A DNA stretch of 64,000 nt from Luteococcus sp038433135 (lineage in GTDB: Bacteria; Actinomycetota; Actinomycetes; Propionibacteriales; Propionibacteriaceae), in NCBI RefSeq assembly GCF_038433135.1, contig NZ_JBCDMV010000024.1, forward strand, positions 31,891 through 95,890. Reading direction: 5' to 3'. Shown here piece after piece: positions 1 through 7,854 of this stretch. How positions within the stretch are numbered: the first letter of the stretch is position 1; every line of letters starts with the position of its first letter. A program made the position numbers and the translations under genes. The notes under the pieces were generated by a model, which was not told the origin of the DNA, searched no databases, and saw only the letters and a list, made by a program, of their open reading frames with translations.

Positions 1-2
1 GC

Positions 3-572
3 AAGCCGGACCCCGCCCTGGACGAGGCCGCGGCAGCGGTGCCCGTCGGCTGCGGTGGGTTGAGCGTGCTCCCCTACTGGAATGCGGTGCAGAGCCCGGA
101 GTGGGATCCGTTGGCGAAGGGCGCGATCGTCGGTCTGGCCGGATCCCATGGCCGGCCGGAGATCTACCGAGCCATCCTGGAGGGTCTCAGTGTCGCCGTC
201 GCCCGAAATCTCGTCGGGCTGCAGGAATCCACCGGCACCCCGCTGACCAGCGTCCGGGTGATGGGCGGCGGACAGCGCAGCCCGCTGTGGCGGCAGATGA
301 TGGCCGATGCGCTGGGGCTGCCCCTGACCTGCTGCGAGACCGAGGAGGTCAGCGCGCTCGGTGCGGCCGTTATGGCGATGGCCCATTTGGGGGTGCACGG
401 CTCGATGGCCGAGACCGCCACGGCGATGTGTCACCTGGGCGAGGTGGTCCAGCCGGATCTGGAGGCGCACGAGGTCTATCGGGAGCTGGCGGAGATCCAG
501 GCCGGGCTCTACCCGGCGCTGCAGGAGACCTTCCGTCGGCAGGCGGACTTCGCCCAGCGGCACGGGAGCTGA
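3..572 (+). CDS. FGGY-family sugar kinase, C-terminal part (xylulokinase-like), cut by the window edge
   Basis: The reading frame is open from the first bases, so the N-terminal half lies outside the window. The visible ~190 residues match the C-terminal actin-like ATPase domain of FGGY carbohydrate kinases: a GLAGSHGRPEIYRAILEG stretch, then VMGGGQRSPLWRQMMADALG, the adenosine-binding glycine motif of xylulokinase and glycerol kinase, then the EEVSALGAAVMA helix. These enzymes phosphorylate pentuloses, polyols or glycerol with ATP in the cytoplasm. Xylulokinase is the closest family by eye, but the sugar-binding N-terminal half is missing, so the substrate is open. The M23 peptidase gene begins only 6 bp after the stop. 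Confidence 0.8.
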   Translation, partial: KPDPALDEAAAAVPVGCGGLSVLPYWNAVQSPEWDPLAKGAIVGLAGSHGRPEIYRAILEGLSVAVARNLVGLQESTGTPLTSVRVMGGGQRSPLWRQMMADALGLPLTCCETEEVSALGAAVMAMAHLGVHGSMAETATAMCHLGEVVQPDLEAHEVYRELAEIQAGLYPALQETFRRQADFAQRHGS

Positions 573-578
573 CCCGCG

Positions 579-1445
579 ATGCGAGGACGTCGGCAGCCGC
601 GGCCGAGGTGGTGGCCATTTCTTGTCCTGGCCCTGACCGCGGTGGGCGTCGGACTGTTGCTGGCCGGGGTCGTGGTGATCTCGACGATCGTCAACCAGTC
701 CGGGGCCGTCCCGACCCCCGGGTCGGCCCCCGCCACGCCCTCCCGCTCGCCCTCCGCAGCAGTCTCCTCGACACCCTCGACCCCACCCACCCCCACGGGC
801 TCATCGACACCCACAACCTCACCCACCCCCACGAGCTCATCGACACCCACAACCTCACCCACCCCCACGAGCTCATCGACACCCACAACCTCACCGACGA
901 CGGAAGCCATCACCAGGACCAGTTATGGCGCCGTGCTCGACCCGTCGAAGTGCTCCGCCTCCAGCGACTACTGGAAGGGCAACCGTCGCTTCTACGTGAC
1001 GCGTGCCGAGGAGCACGGGTGCTTCACCAGCCCGTGGTTCGACGGCACGCATCCGGTGATGCTGTCCTTCGGCCACAGCGACGCCCCGTGGTATGCCAAG
1101 ACCGGGAGCCATCATGGCATCGACATCGATCTCCCGGTGGGCACCCCGGTCCGCAGCGCCATCTCGGGCACGGTCCGGGTACGTCCCGCATCGCTGGGCA
1201 CGGTGTATGGCGTGAAGGCCCTGCTGCTGCGCTCCGACGGCCACGACATCGTCCTGGGCCACCTGTCGTCGGTGGTCGTGCAGGACGGGCAGCGAGTTGG
1301 CCCCGGCGATCTGCTGGGGCATTCGGGGATGAGCGGGGTTGAGGACATGGACGGTCCTCACCTGCACTTCGAGGTGCGCCCGGTGGGCGGCACCTATCGC
1401 AGCGCCCTGCACCCGTGGAGCTTCTTGCGCGCCCAGCGGAGCTGA
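579..1445 (+). CDS. membrane-anchored M23 (LytM-type) zinc endopeptidase
   Basis: A 288-residue cell-wall hydrolase candidate. Residues 13-36 form one transmembrane segment after an Arg-rich cytoplasmic start. Residues ~45-110 are a Ser/Thr/Pro linker with repeats that probably spans the wall. The C-terminal domain carries the zinc ligands of family M23: HxxxD (H179, D183) and HLH (H261, H263), plus H228. The family cleaves peptide cross-links in peptidoglycan, and all expected metal ligands are present, so the enzyme may be active; degenerate activator members also exist. The preceding sugar kinase stop is 6 bp upstream and a GGGAG lies inside that stop region, so the two may be cotranscribed. 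Confidence 0.85.
   Translation: MRGRRQPRPRWWPFLVLALTAVGVGLLLAGVVVISTIVNQSGAVPTPGSAPATPSRSPSAAVSSTPSTPPTPTGSSTPTTSPTPTSSSTPTTSPTPTSSSTPTTSPTTEAITRTSYGAVLDPSKCSASSDYWKGNRRFYVTRAEEHGCFTSPWFDGTHPVMLSFGHSDAPWYAKTGSHHGIDIDLPVGTPVRSAISGTVRVRPASLGTVYGVKALLLRSDGHDIVLGHLSSVVVQDGQRVGPGDLLGHSGMSGVEDMDGPHLHFEVRPVGGTYRSALHPWSFLRAQRS
797..895 (+). repeat. 36-bp in-frame tandem repeat in the M23 linker
   Basis: About 2.7 near-perfect copies of a 36-bp unit encode the 12-residue period TPTSSSTPTTSP. Because the unit is a multiple of 3, slippage changes linker length without breaking the frame. The unit contains no in-frame stop in several other frames, which creates long false ORFs across it. Confidence 0.85.
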
Positions 1446-1585
1446 CCGACTACCGTGTGCCCGTGATGCCCCACGTCGGCGACGGCGCCGATGTGTTCGT
1501 TGAGCCCCCCCCGCAGGAGTGACCACCACCCCGGTGGGCGCCGCGGCACGCGTTCTGGGCGTCGCCCACCTGGACGGGGATGCGG

Positions 1586-1774
1586 TCAGTGCTCGTCGAG
1601 GTGTGCCTCTGCGTCCAGCTCGCCAGCCGCGTGACGGGCATCGTCGGCGGCGCCGCTCGACGCGTCGAACATCTCGTCGGTGTTTTCGTCCACGGGGTTC
1701 AGCCGGGTTTCCGACATCGGCATGTCGGGGCCCGGGTCCTGATCGACATCGGGCTTGAACGGGCTCTCGGTCAC
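1586..1774 (-). CDS. small acidic hypothetical protein
   Basis: A 62-residue, strongly acidic protein rich in Asp, Glu and Ala, with no Cys, membrane segment or recognised domain. The GTG start is supported by an excellent AGGAGG ribosome site 5 nt upstream. Composition suggests a disordered cytoplasmic protein. It is transcribed away from the SDR gene on the other side of a 366-bp gap. I do not recognise the family. Confidence 0.6.
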   Translation of the reverse strand: MTESPFKPDVDQDPGPDMPMSETRLNPVDENTDEMFDASSGAADDARHAAGELDAEAHLDEH

Positions 1775-2033
1775 GACGTCCTCCTCGGATCGGGTGTGGA
1801 TGGTCCTGCGGCTGCCACGCTAGGCGAACCGGGGCGTCGCTGGGGAGGGCTTTGAGCCCTGAGCGCAACCGCCCGGCCTGATGGTGCGGTCGCCCCTCCT
1901 TGTTGTTGCGCCGCGCCGCACGACGGCCCAGGACCGTCAGTTTGGCTCCCGCGCACCGCTCCAACGAGCCTGTAACGAGGCCCTCGCCGACACCGCGGGG
2001 TGGGGCCCGATCGCAAGCAGATGCGGCATCGGG

Positions 2034-2052
2034 TTAGGGAAGCCTCACCCCC
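2034..2052 (+). promoter_or_regulatory. weak DtxR/IdeR-like iron-box candidate
   Basis: The 19 bp starting TTAGGGAAGCCT match about 13 of 19 positions of the DtxR consensus (TWAGGTTAGSCTAACCTWA); the right arm is poor. It lies about 90 bp before the SDR start. Speculative. Confidence 0.2.
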
Positions 2053-2078
2053 GTGGGCGTGACGCCGATTCGTCCGAA

Positions 2079-2096
2079 CCGCAACAATGGTTGCGG
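2079..2096. promoter_or_regulatory. perfect 7-bp dyad upstream of the SDR gene
   Basis: CCGCAAC-aatg-GTTGCGG forms a perfect inverted repeat 45 bp before the SDR start. It could be an operator or a 5'-leader hairpin; no regulator is suggested by position. Confidence 0.35.
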
Positions 2097-2140
2097 GTGA
2101 TGTGCCCGACTTCCCCGCCAGTACCAAGAAGGAGCCCCTG

Positions 2141-3112
2141 ATGGCCCAGTCCTCGCCCAGCGCTGACACCACCACACGTCCGGTTGCCCTGGTGATGGGC
2201 GCTTCTCGCGGTCTCGGCCTGCTCTTGGCCCAGGAGCTGGCCGAACGGGGCCATGACCTGGCGCTGTGTGCCCGTGACGAGGCGAGTCTGCAGCGCGCCC
2301 GCCTGCAGCTGCTCTCCCGCGCACCGGCCGCCCAGATCCTGGTCGTCCCCTGCGATGCCAGTGACGGGGAGACTGTCGAGGCTGCCGTGCGGCGCGTCGA
2401 GACCGAGCTCGGGCCGATCGAGGTTGCCATGCACGTTGCCGGCATCATCGAGGTCGGGCCCTGGCAGGCCACCCGACGTGAGCACTTCGAACGGGCGATG
2501 GACGTGATGGCCTGGGGCCCGATCAATCTGGCCCTCGCCGTGGCGCCGCTGATGACCTCGCGCGGGCACGGCCGAATCGGCATCGTCGCCTCCATCGGCG
2601 GCAAGGTCAGCCCGCCCCGGCTGCTGGCCTACTCGACGGCCAAGTTCGCCGCCGTGGGTTTCAGCGAGGGCCTGGCTGCCGAGCTGGCGGGCACCGGTGT
2701 CACCGTCACCGCCATCGTCCCCGGCCTGATGCGCACCGGCTCGCACACGGCGGCCACGTTCTATGGTGATGCACCGCGGCAGTACGCGTGGTTTGCCCCG
2801 GCGGCCTCGTTGCCCGTCCTGAGCATGGATGCAAACAAGGCCGCTCACCAGATGGTCGAGGCAGTGCTGCGCGGACGGCCGGTGGCGCTCGTCTCGCCAC
2901 TGTCGCACCTGGCCAGTCGCGTGCATGGTGTGCTGCCGGGCGTCACGGTGCGCGCAATGGGGCTCGTCAGCCGGGTGTTGCCCAAGGGTGACCAGCCTGA
3001 GGTGATCCGTGGCGACGAGGCTCGTGAACGCCTCGGTTCACCGCTGGTGAACCGTCTGACGACCTTGGGAGACCGGGCGAGTCGACGCACCAACGAGCGA
3101 CCGGACGCCTGA
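2141..3112 (+). CDS. short-chain dehydrogenase/reductase (SDR) family protein
   Basis: A 323-residue classical SDR. The Rossmann NAD(P)-binding motif GASRGLG is at residues 20-26 and the catalytic set is S151, Y164 and K168 (YSTAK). The usual NNAG motif is replaced by HVAG. A long C-terminal extension (~residues 215-323) resembles membrane-associated SDRs acting on lipids or hydrophobic ketones; the substrate cannot be told. The ATG at 2141 was chosen over an upstream start at 2087 because AAGAAGGAG ends 6 nt before it. The DNA-repair glycosylase gene starts 2 nt after its stop, so the two probably form an operon. Confidence 0.85.
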   Translation: MAQSSPSADTTTRPVALVMGASRGLGLLLAQELAERGHDLALCARDEASLQRARLQLLSRAPAAQILVVPCDASDGETVEAAVRRVETELGPIEVAMHVAGIIEVGPWQATRREHFERAMDVMAWGPINLALAVAPLMTSRGHGRIGIVASIGGKVSPPRLLAYSTAKFAAVGFSEGLAAELAGTGVTVTAIVPGLMRTGSHTAATFYGDAPRQYAWFAPAASLPVLSMDANKAAHQMVEAVLRGRPVALVSPLSHLASRVHGVLPGVTVRAMGLVSRVLPKGDQPEVIRGDEARERLGSPLVNRLTTLGDRASRRTNERPDA

Positions 3113-3114
3113 GC

Positions 3115-3555
3115 GTGCGCCTGTGGAGCCTGCACCCGCAGCACCTCGACCGAATGGCACTCGTGGCCGGCTGGCGTGAGGGGCTGCTGGCACAGAAAGT
3201 GCTGCAAGGCCTGACGAAGGGCTACCAACACCATCCGCAGCTCGAACGCTTCCGTGCCGCGGACGAGCCGGTGCGGGCCGTGGGAGCGTGGCTTTGCGGT
3301 TTGGCGGAGGAGGCCGACGCGCGCGGCTACCGATTCGACCGGTCTCGTATCGTCGAGCCCGCCGACCTGCCCGGGCTGCTGAGCGTCACCGACGGCCAGC
3401 TGGCCTTCGAGGCCGACCACCTGCAGCGTAAGGTGACCCAACGCTCCCCTGACTGGTTGCCGAGGTTGGACGGGGCACATCCGCATCCCCTCTTCCGGGT
3501 GGTGGCCGGGCCCGTCGAGGGCTGGGAGCGCCCCCCAGAAGTATGCCCAGACTGA
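3115..3555 (+). CDS. pyrimidine-dimer DNA glycosylase / endonuclease V family protein
   Basis: A 146-residue protein beginning MRLWSLHP, the typical start of bacterial members of the T4 endonuclease V family (Pfam Pyr_excise). Shared features with T4 DenV are the RGYRFDRSRI segment and a C-terminal block, TDGQLAFEADHLQRKV followed by RSPDW, like its ARLDEKIAQRPTW. DenV excises UV-induced cyclobutane pyrimidine dimers through an N-terminal amine nucleophile; bacterial homologues are less studied, so activity is inferred. It starts with GTG 2 nt after the SDR stop. Confidence 0.8.
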   Translation: MRLWSLHPQHLDRMALVAGWREGLLAQKVLQGLTKGYQHHPQLERFRAADEPVRAVGAWLCGLAEEADARGYRFDRSRIVEPADLPGLLSVTDGQLAFEADHLQRKVTQRSPDWLPRLDGAHPHPLFRVVAGPVEGWERPPEVCPD

Positions 3556-3673
3556 CCGTGTGCGGGGTGACCAGCCCGCGGATCACGTGCGAGAATCGAC
3601 TGGCCAGACCACCGCAGCAGTCTGCGGTGCCGTAACAGATTGCTGTCACGAGTGACAGGAGAATGGTGACCAT
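3532..3673 (-). pseudogene. remnant of an EamA/DMT-family transporter (N-terminal fragment)
   Basis: On the minus strand an ATG at 3673 opens MVTILLSLVTAICYGTAD followed by CCGGLASRFSHVIR, the typical first transmembrane helix of EamA drug/metabolite transporters (MA..LALLAAVCYGTADFLGGLASRR). Similarity fades after about 48 residues, near 3530, and the frame then runs antisense to the end of the glycosylase gene. The other ~9 helices are absent. It is best read as a truncated relic. Confidence 0.55.
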
Positions 3674-3745
3674 GGCGCGGCCTGCCTGGACGGCCGGGCG
3701 GCCGCGCCGGCCACCGATGGCACCTCTACTTGCCACACTGGACCC

Positions 3746-4174
3746 ATGACCCGTAACCCTCGCCGCGGACACTGGGCCGGAGGTGACCTCGCCTTGGCCG
3801 TGACGGCGGTGGTCTTCCTCGTCCTGGCGGTGCCCGGGGTGGTGCCGCAGAACCACGACCCGGTGATGGGTACCTACACGGAGGCTGGATGCGCACCACA
3901 GCCCTCGGGGCGGTGTCGTTCACATGGCACCTGGACCAGCGACGACGGCACGATCACCCGGACGATCGACTGGTTCACCGATGGCGTCGGCCCTGAAGGC
4001 ACAACACGTGCCAGCTGGGACCCGGACGGCCCGGTGCCCTCAAGCCGCAGAGGTCGCTCCGGTGCCTGGCTACTCGGGGTCACGGGTCACACCGGACCCC
4101 TGTTGATGGCGGCAGCTTGCGTGGCCACTCTGCTGTGGCGGCAGTGGGTCAGCCGGCGAGCAAGACGATCATGA
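3746..4174 (+). CDS. hypothetical two-helix membrane protein
   Basis: 142 residues with a transmembrane segment near residues 13-33 (DLALAVTAVVFLVLAVPGVV) and another near 112-130, separated by an extracytoplasmic loop of about 75 residues holding two Cys that could form a disulphide. The loop includes TWTSDDGTITRTIDW. I do not recognise the family. A weak CACACT -10-like box 6 nt before the ATG would fit a leaderless transcript. It is convergent with the MOSC gene. Confidence 0.6.
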   Translation: MTRNPRRGHWAGGDLALAVTAVVFLVLAVPGVVPQNHDPVMGTYTEAGCAPQPSGRCRSHGTWTSDDGTITRTIDWFTDGVGPEGTTRASWDPDGPVPSSRRGRSGAWLLGVTGHTGPLLMAAACVATLLWRQWVSRRARRS

Positions 4175-4213
4175 GCAGACGCACAGCACGGCAGCTTCCA
4201 CCGCATCCAAGAT

Positions 4214-4237
4214 CCCCAGAGAGCAGATCCGCTGGGG
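4214..4237. terminator. hairpin between convergent genes
   Basis: CCCCAG and CTGGGG separated by 12 nt, located between the convergent membrane-protein and MOSC genes. No clear T-run, so a weak terminator candidate. Confidence 0.35.
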
Positions 4238-4249
4238 GACGTAGCGGTC

Positions 4250-4948
4250 CTACATGAGCGGGGCACCCGGCTTCGCGCGCTCACCCACGGTGATCGCCGC
4301 CGGGGTGACGACCCGGGCGTAGACGCCAAGGTTCATGTCACGCTCCCGCCCGAGGTACTTCAGCCAACCGTCCCCGGCTGGGGCACCGTCCTGAGGCACG
4401 TCGATCATCCGGCAGCGCGGGATGCGCTCGGTGACGTGGAGACGCGCGATGCCGAAGGCCAGGTCGAGACCCACCCAGGCCTCCTCTGCGAACGGTTCAC
4501 TGGTCTGCAACACCACGTTGACACGCAGGCGGCGGGGGTCCGCGTCGATTCCCCACTCGCGGGCGCACCAGTCAAGGGTTGCACTGCCCACCAGAGAGAC
4601 GGGGCTCCCGTCGTGGTGCGGGACGGGACCCTCGGGGCGCAGAGAGACGGGCGTGCCCATCCGCGCCGAGAGGTGGGCATCCAGCTCTGGGTCTCCTGCC
4701 ATCCAACTCTGCCCGTCACCGTCCACGTGAACGGTGAAGCCGTCGGTGCGGGCCGAGAAGTCGAAGACCTCGTCGTGACGGCGGAAGCGGCGTGAGTCCT
4801 TGCCCGAGGCGAGATGCCCCTCCTCGTCGACCACCGCGAACCATCGATCGCCCGCCACACCCCGGTGGTCCAGCTGGACGAACCGGAGTTCCTCGCCGCC
4901 CATAGACTTGACGGGGTAACGCCGGATGCGGGTGACACGGAAGGGCAT
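4250..4948 (-). CDS. MOSC-domain protein (molybdenum-cofactor sulfurase C-terminal-like)
   Basis: 232 residues. The N-terminal MOSC_N beta-barrel starts with RIRRYPVKSMGGEEL, the family signature, followed by GVAGDRWFAVVDEEG. The MOSC core near the C-terminus contains the conserved Cys in IPRCRMIDVPQDG and a terminal GERAKPGAPLM. Families such as YcbX/mARC transfer sulfur from, or reduce, N-hydroxylated compounds using molybdenum cofactor. The ATG at 4948 is preferred to a GTG at 4972 because a TAGGTT -10 box lies 7 nt upstream (leaderless start). Confidence 0.85.
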   Translation of the reverse strand: MPFRVTRIRRYPVKSMGGEELRFVQLDHRGVAGDRWFAVVDEEGHLASGKDSRRFRRHDEVFDFSARTDGFTVHVDGDGQSWMAGDPELDAHLSARMGTPVSLRPEGPVPHHDGSPVSLVGSATLDWCAREWGIDADPRRLRVNVVLQTSEPFAEEAWVGLDLAFGIARLHVTERIPRCRMIDVPQDGAPAGDGWLKYLGRERDMNLGVYARVVTPAAITVGERAKPGAPLM

Positions 4949-4955
4949 GGGACCA

Positions 4956-4961
4956 AACCTA
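4956..4961 (-). promoter_or_regulatory. -10 box of a leaderless MOSC gene
   Basis: TAGGTT with 7 nt to the ATG at 4948 on the minus strand; no ribosome site is visible. Confidence 0.45.
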
Positions 4962-5016
4962 GTGTCAAGCACCCGGAGTGCCCGGAGACGTGGTCAGCCC
5001 ACGATGAGGAGTTCGA

Positions 5017-5184
5017 GTGCTCAGGTCCGCTGGCAGTGTCTCGACGGTCATCCGCCCCGCCGCCGAAACGCTGCTGTGGAATTTCACCGTCCTGGGCGAA
5101 GCAGCCAACCAGCTCTCCAACACCGTCAAAGAGTCACACTCCATGACTCGCGGCAAAGTAGCGCTTCTCAACAGGCGGCGTTGA
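5017..5184 (+). pseudogene. fragment of a HepT-like (DUF86) ribonuclease toxin
   Basis: A 55-residue frame starting at GTG after a GAGGAG site. The segment RPAAETLLWNFTVLGEAANQ followed by LSNTV strongly resembles the middle helix of HepT/DUF86 proteins (..DAVERNFEIIGEALNRL..). The RX4-6H catalytic region of HepT lies further downstream and is absent here, and no MntA-like antitoxin partner is adjacent. It overlaps the 3' end of the convergent TetR gene by 17 bp. Probably a truncated relic; identification rests on about 25 residues. Confidence 0.4.
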
Positions 5185-5785
5185 CCAATGCAGCCACTCC
5201 ACGGCGGAAGTGGTCGAGGTCGACTGCGGCGCCGGAGGGAATGCCTTCGGCTAAGGCCGCGCACAGTGCCGGATGAGCTTCAGGGTCGGGCGCGGGGGTC
5301 TGTCGACGGGGCAGGGCGTACTCATTGAGGGCGTGGGCCATGGTGAACATGCTGAGCGTGTTCACGACGTCCACCGCTGACGCGTACGACAGGCCCCGCT
5401 GGTGGAGGCTGGCGACGACGCGGTCGATGACGGTCATGGACTCCGGCGTGCTGACGTGCCGACCGAGCATGATCGGCAGCGCGTTGGGGTGTCGCAGCAG
5501 CTGGTCGCGGAGCTGGTCAGCGAAAGCGCCCGCATAGTCCTGCCAAGACGCTTGCGTGGACAAGGCATCGGGGTCGAGCCGGCAAACGACCTCGTCCCAG
5601 GCTGCCGCGAGCAGCGCGTCCTTGTTCGGGTACCAGTGGTAGATGCTCATGGCCTCCACCCCAAGGTGCCGCGCCACGTTGCGGACGCTCACCGCGTCCA
5701 GGCCCTCCGTGTCGGCTACCTCGAGCACCGCCTGCCGGAGGACCTGTGCGTTCAGCCCTGCTGGTGTTCCGCGTCCACGCCCCAT
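5168..5785 (-). CDS. TetR-family transcriptional regulator
   Basis: 205 residues. The N-terminal helix-turn-helix reads SVRNVARHLGVEAMSIYHWY, the TetR signature, and the C-terminal ligand domain resembles the TetR_C family of tetracycline-repressor type. The ATG at 5785 follows AAGGAGG. It is divergent from an MFS exporter with a 61-bp gap holding palindromes, the standard arrangement for a repressor of an efflux pump that also represses itself. The ligand is unknown. Confidence 0.85.
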   Translation of the reverse strand: MGRGRGTPAGLNAQVLRQAVLEVADTEGLDAVSVRNVARHLGVEAMSIYHWYPNKDALLAAAWDEVVCRLDPDALSTQASWQDYAGAFADQLRDQLLRHPNALPIMLGRHVSTPESMTVIDRVVASLHQRGLSYASAVDVVNTLSMFTMAHALNEYALPRRQTPAPDPEAHPALCAALAEGIPSGAAVDLDHFRRGVAALVNAAC

Positions 5786-5799
5786 CACGCCTCCTTGAA

Positions 5800-5823
5800 C
5801 TTATGGTGTAAGAATAACGTATT
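5800..5823. promoter_or_regulatory. putative TetR operator between tetR and the MFS exporter
   Basis: Two adjacent imperfect palindromes: CTTAtggtgTAAG (5800-5812) and AATAaCGTATT (5813-5823). The AT-rich block lies in the only gap between the divergent genes, so it is the likely operator and promoter region for both. Confidence 0.5.
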
Positions 5824-5846
5824 CATACATCGTAAGAAGGATGGTC

Positions 5847-7067
5847 ATGGAGACGTCAACCCTGAGCCACAACCGGGACTTCACCCTCTTGTTGTGGGGT
5901 CGGACATGCCAGATCACTGGTGGGGCCATGACCGCGTTGGCTCTGATGCTCTACACCGTCGATCTGACCGGCAGCAGCCAGTGGGGTGCTGTCGTGATGG
6001 CCGCCAGCACGATCGGCAGCCTCCTGATGAGCCTGCCGGCGGGTGTCCTGGCCGACCGGTGGGACAGGCGTCGCATCATGGTTCACACCTCCCTGCTGCT
6101 CGCCGTGGTCCTCGCGTCCGTGCCTGCGGCCGCCGCGGTCGGGGTGCTCCACCCACTGCACCTGGTTGTCGCGTCGTTCCTTGTCGCAGTGCTGGGGGCC
6201 TTCTTCGGTCCGGCCGAGCAGGCGAGTCTGTCGACCTTGGTGCGGAGCGAGGATCTGGCGCCCGCGGCGTCGCTGAACCAGGCGCGCTCCGCGGTCGCGA
6301 ACCTGATTGGTCCCAGTCTTGCTGGCGCGCTCTACGCGTTGGGGCATGCCCTCCCGTTGCTCGGTGATGCGCTGCTCAACCTGGTCTCCGCCCTGGTCGT
6401 GGGACGGATCCGAACACCCCTACCCGCCCCGGCCGACGGCGGGCCGCCGCATCGTCCAGGCCGTGACCTGCGTGACGGGCTGCGGTTCATCGTCGCCACA
6501 CCGCCGATCCGGGTCGTGGTGGGGATGACCGCGATCGCGTCGTTCGGGTTCGGCGGCCTGTTGGCGCTGATCACGCTCACGTTCAAGGCCCAGGGGCAGT
6601 CCGATGCCCTCATCGGTGGGATGCAGACGGCTTACGGTCTAGCCGGACTGGCCGGCGCCCTGGCTGGACCGTGGTTGCTGCGCCGGGCCAGGACACCAAC
6701 CCTGTTCATCGGCGGAATCCTGACCAACTGCGCCTGCGCCGCTGCCATGGCGGTGTGGCCGCAGCCCCACGCCATCATTGCGCTGCTGTGTCTGGCGTGC
6801 CTGACGCTGCCGCCCGGCATGGCCGGTGTGCAGGCCTACCAGCTCACCATCACACCGCCCGAACTCCAAGGACGCGTCGCGGGAGCCAGCGGGTTCCTCA
6901 CCCTCGCGCTCGCACCCGCGGCGACACTGCTCGCGGGAACACTCGCCAGCCGCCCATGGACCTTGGCAATCAGCCCATTCCTCAGCGCCATCGGTCTCAC
7001 CGCGGTGATCGCCATCGCAAACCCGCACATCCGCACCATCGGTGTGCCCGGCAGAACTTCCGAGTGA
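5847..7067 (+). CDS. MFS transporter, probable exporter
   Basis: 406 residues with about 12 hydrophobic segments. The GVLADRWDRRRIMVHTSLLL loop between helices 2 and 3 is the MFS signature; RSEDLAPAASLNQARSAVAN is the helix-5 region of the EntS/MFS_3 exporter group. The ATG at 5847 is preferred to one at 5841 because AGAAGG stands 6 nt before it. With a divergent TetR regulator it is probably a drug or metabolite exporter; the substrate is not predictable. Confidence 0.85.
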   Translation: METSTLSHNRDFTLLLWGRTCQITGGAMTALALMLYTVDLTGSSQWGAVVMAASTIGSLLMSLPAGVLADRWDRRRIMVHTSLLLAVVLASVPAAAAVGVLHPLHLVVASFLVAVLGAFFGPAEQASLSTLVRSEDLAPAASLNQARSAVANLIGPSLAGALYALGHALPLLGDALLNLVSALVVGRIRTPLPAPADGGPPHRPGRDLRDGLRFIVATPPIRVVVGMTAIASFGFGGLLALITLTFKAQGQSDALIGGMQTAYGLAGLAGALAGPWLLRRARTPTLFIGGILTNCACAAAMAVWPQPHAIIALLCLACLTLPPGMAGVQAYQLTITPPELQGRVAGASGFLTLALAPAATLLAGTLASRPWTLAISPFLSAIGLTAVIAIANPHIRTIGVPGRTSE

Positions 7068-7153
7068 CCCCCGCGGTGCGGACGTTGATGTATCCCGGAG
7101 TTGCGAGGGGTGACCAGCACCGGGGTCTGCATCGGGACCGTGGCCCTGCCGCC

Positions 7154-7159
7154 TAGCAT
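7154..7159 (+). promoter_or_regulatory. -10 box of the DUF3841-like gene
   Basis: TAGCAT 7 nt before the ATG at 7167, fitting a leaderless transcript. Confidence 0.4.
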
Positions 7160-7166
7160 TGGCGAG

Positions 7167-7682
7167 ATGGACACGGTGTTGTTGAAGTCTTTCCAGCCGC
7201 TGGAGCGTGTCGCCCAGCTCCGCTGTGAAGGCACACTCGTTGGGGACTGGGACAGGGTCGGCGGCCCAATGGTTGTGCCGCAGTACCAGCGGATGGTTGA
7301 GGAGATGGCCGCCCACGGAATCGACTGCGAGGGCAACCCGCCCGTGTGGGCATGGCATGGCCGGGAGACGCTGCTGGACGCGTCCATGCTGCTCAGCGTC
7401 GAACACGAGCTGCGCCAAGGGTGAGCCACGATCTCCTTCCGCGCACCGCGGGATCTCGTGCTCCTGACTGACTACGCCGTCTGGTGTGACTTCTTCCTCG
7501 GTGGCACCGAGTGGGATCCCACGCTCTTTCGATCTCCGGTCGAACGGTCAGCGGACGACTGGGCTGGGTTGACGTGTGGCGTGCAGGCCGTATGGCCCTA
7601 CCTGCGACGTGAATGGATCGACACCATCCAGCCACTGCCAACAACAGGCTGGGACGAACTGGACTTGGACACCCTCGTTTGA
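7167..7682 (+). pseudogene. DUF3841-like gene interrupted by an in-frame TGA
   Basis: Two halves lie in the same frame, separated only by TGA at 7422-7424. The first half ends with WAWHGRETLLDASMLLSVEH; the second continues ISFRAPRDLVLLTDYAVWCD. Together they reproduce the DUF3841 layout (..YPIWAWY....EFEVPDEEVLLSDFDLWHYVLN..). No frameshift is needed, so one base change would explain the break. The second half has no good ribosome site. DUF3841 has no established function. Alternatives are a sequencing error or a truncated but expressed 85-residue product. Confidence 0.65.
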
Positions 7683-7818
7683 GAGATGACATCGGTGGCA
7701 TAGGAACTCAAAATAGTGCGTCTTGCCGGGGCAGGTTCCGGATCAATTGCGACAGATCAGGGGGCAGCCAAACGTCATGCAGACCCGATCGTCACCCTGG
7801 CAGCGCAACAGACGGGTT

Positions 7819-7838
7819 TGCCCTGACGCGACGTCAAC
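7819..7838. promoter_or_regulatory. imperfect dyad upstream of the MFS-MerR operon
   Basis: TTGCC and GTCAA with 10 nt between them, 17 bp before the MFS start. MerR proteins bind such dyads between -35 and -10, but the match is short. Confidence 0.25.
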
Positions 7839-7854
7839 CTTTGAGGATGGGGAC

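Larger units (their letters stand above)
1775..2140. other. 366-bp intergenic region between the acidic protein and the SDR gene
   Basis: No coding region is supported here. It contains the 5' flanks of two divergent genes, a weak DtxR-like element (2034-2052) and a short perfect dyad (2079-2096), both listed separately. The rest shows nothing recognisable. Confidence 0.6.

Noticed and set aside
797..895. Possible CRISPR-like repeat array
   Set aside because: The repeats are contiguous with no spacers and lie in frame within a Ser/Thr/Pro protein linker.
101..1342. A 413-codon frame overlapping the sugar kinase and M23 genes
   Set aside because: It is out of frame with both real genes and its Arg/Gly-rich product has no features; it survives because the 36-bp repeat has no stop in that frame.
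1463..1519. An 18-codon leaderless peptide (TACCGT then GTG at 1463)
   Set aside because: The -10 spacing fits, but such a short frame after the M23 gene has no conservation evidence and could occur by chance.
2034..2052. Iron-dependent control of the SDR gene
   Set aside because: The DtxR-like match is only about 13 of 19 and one arm is poor; no iron-related gene is nearby. Listed at low confidence only.
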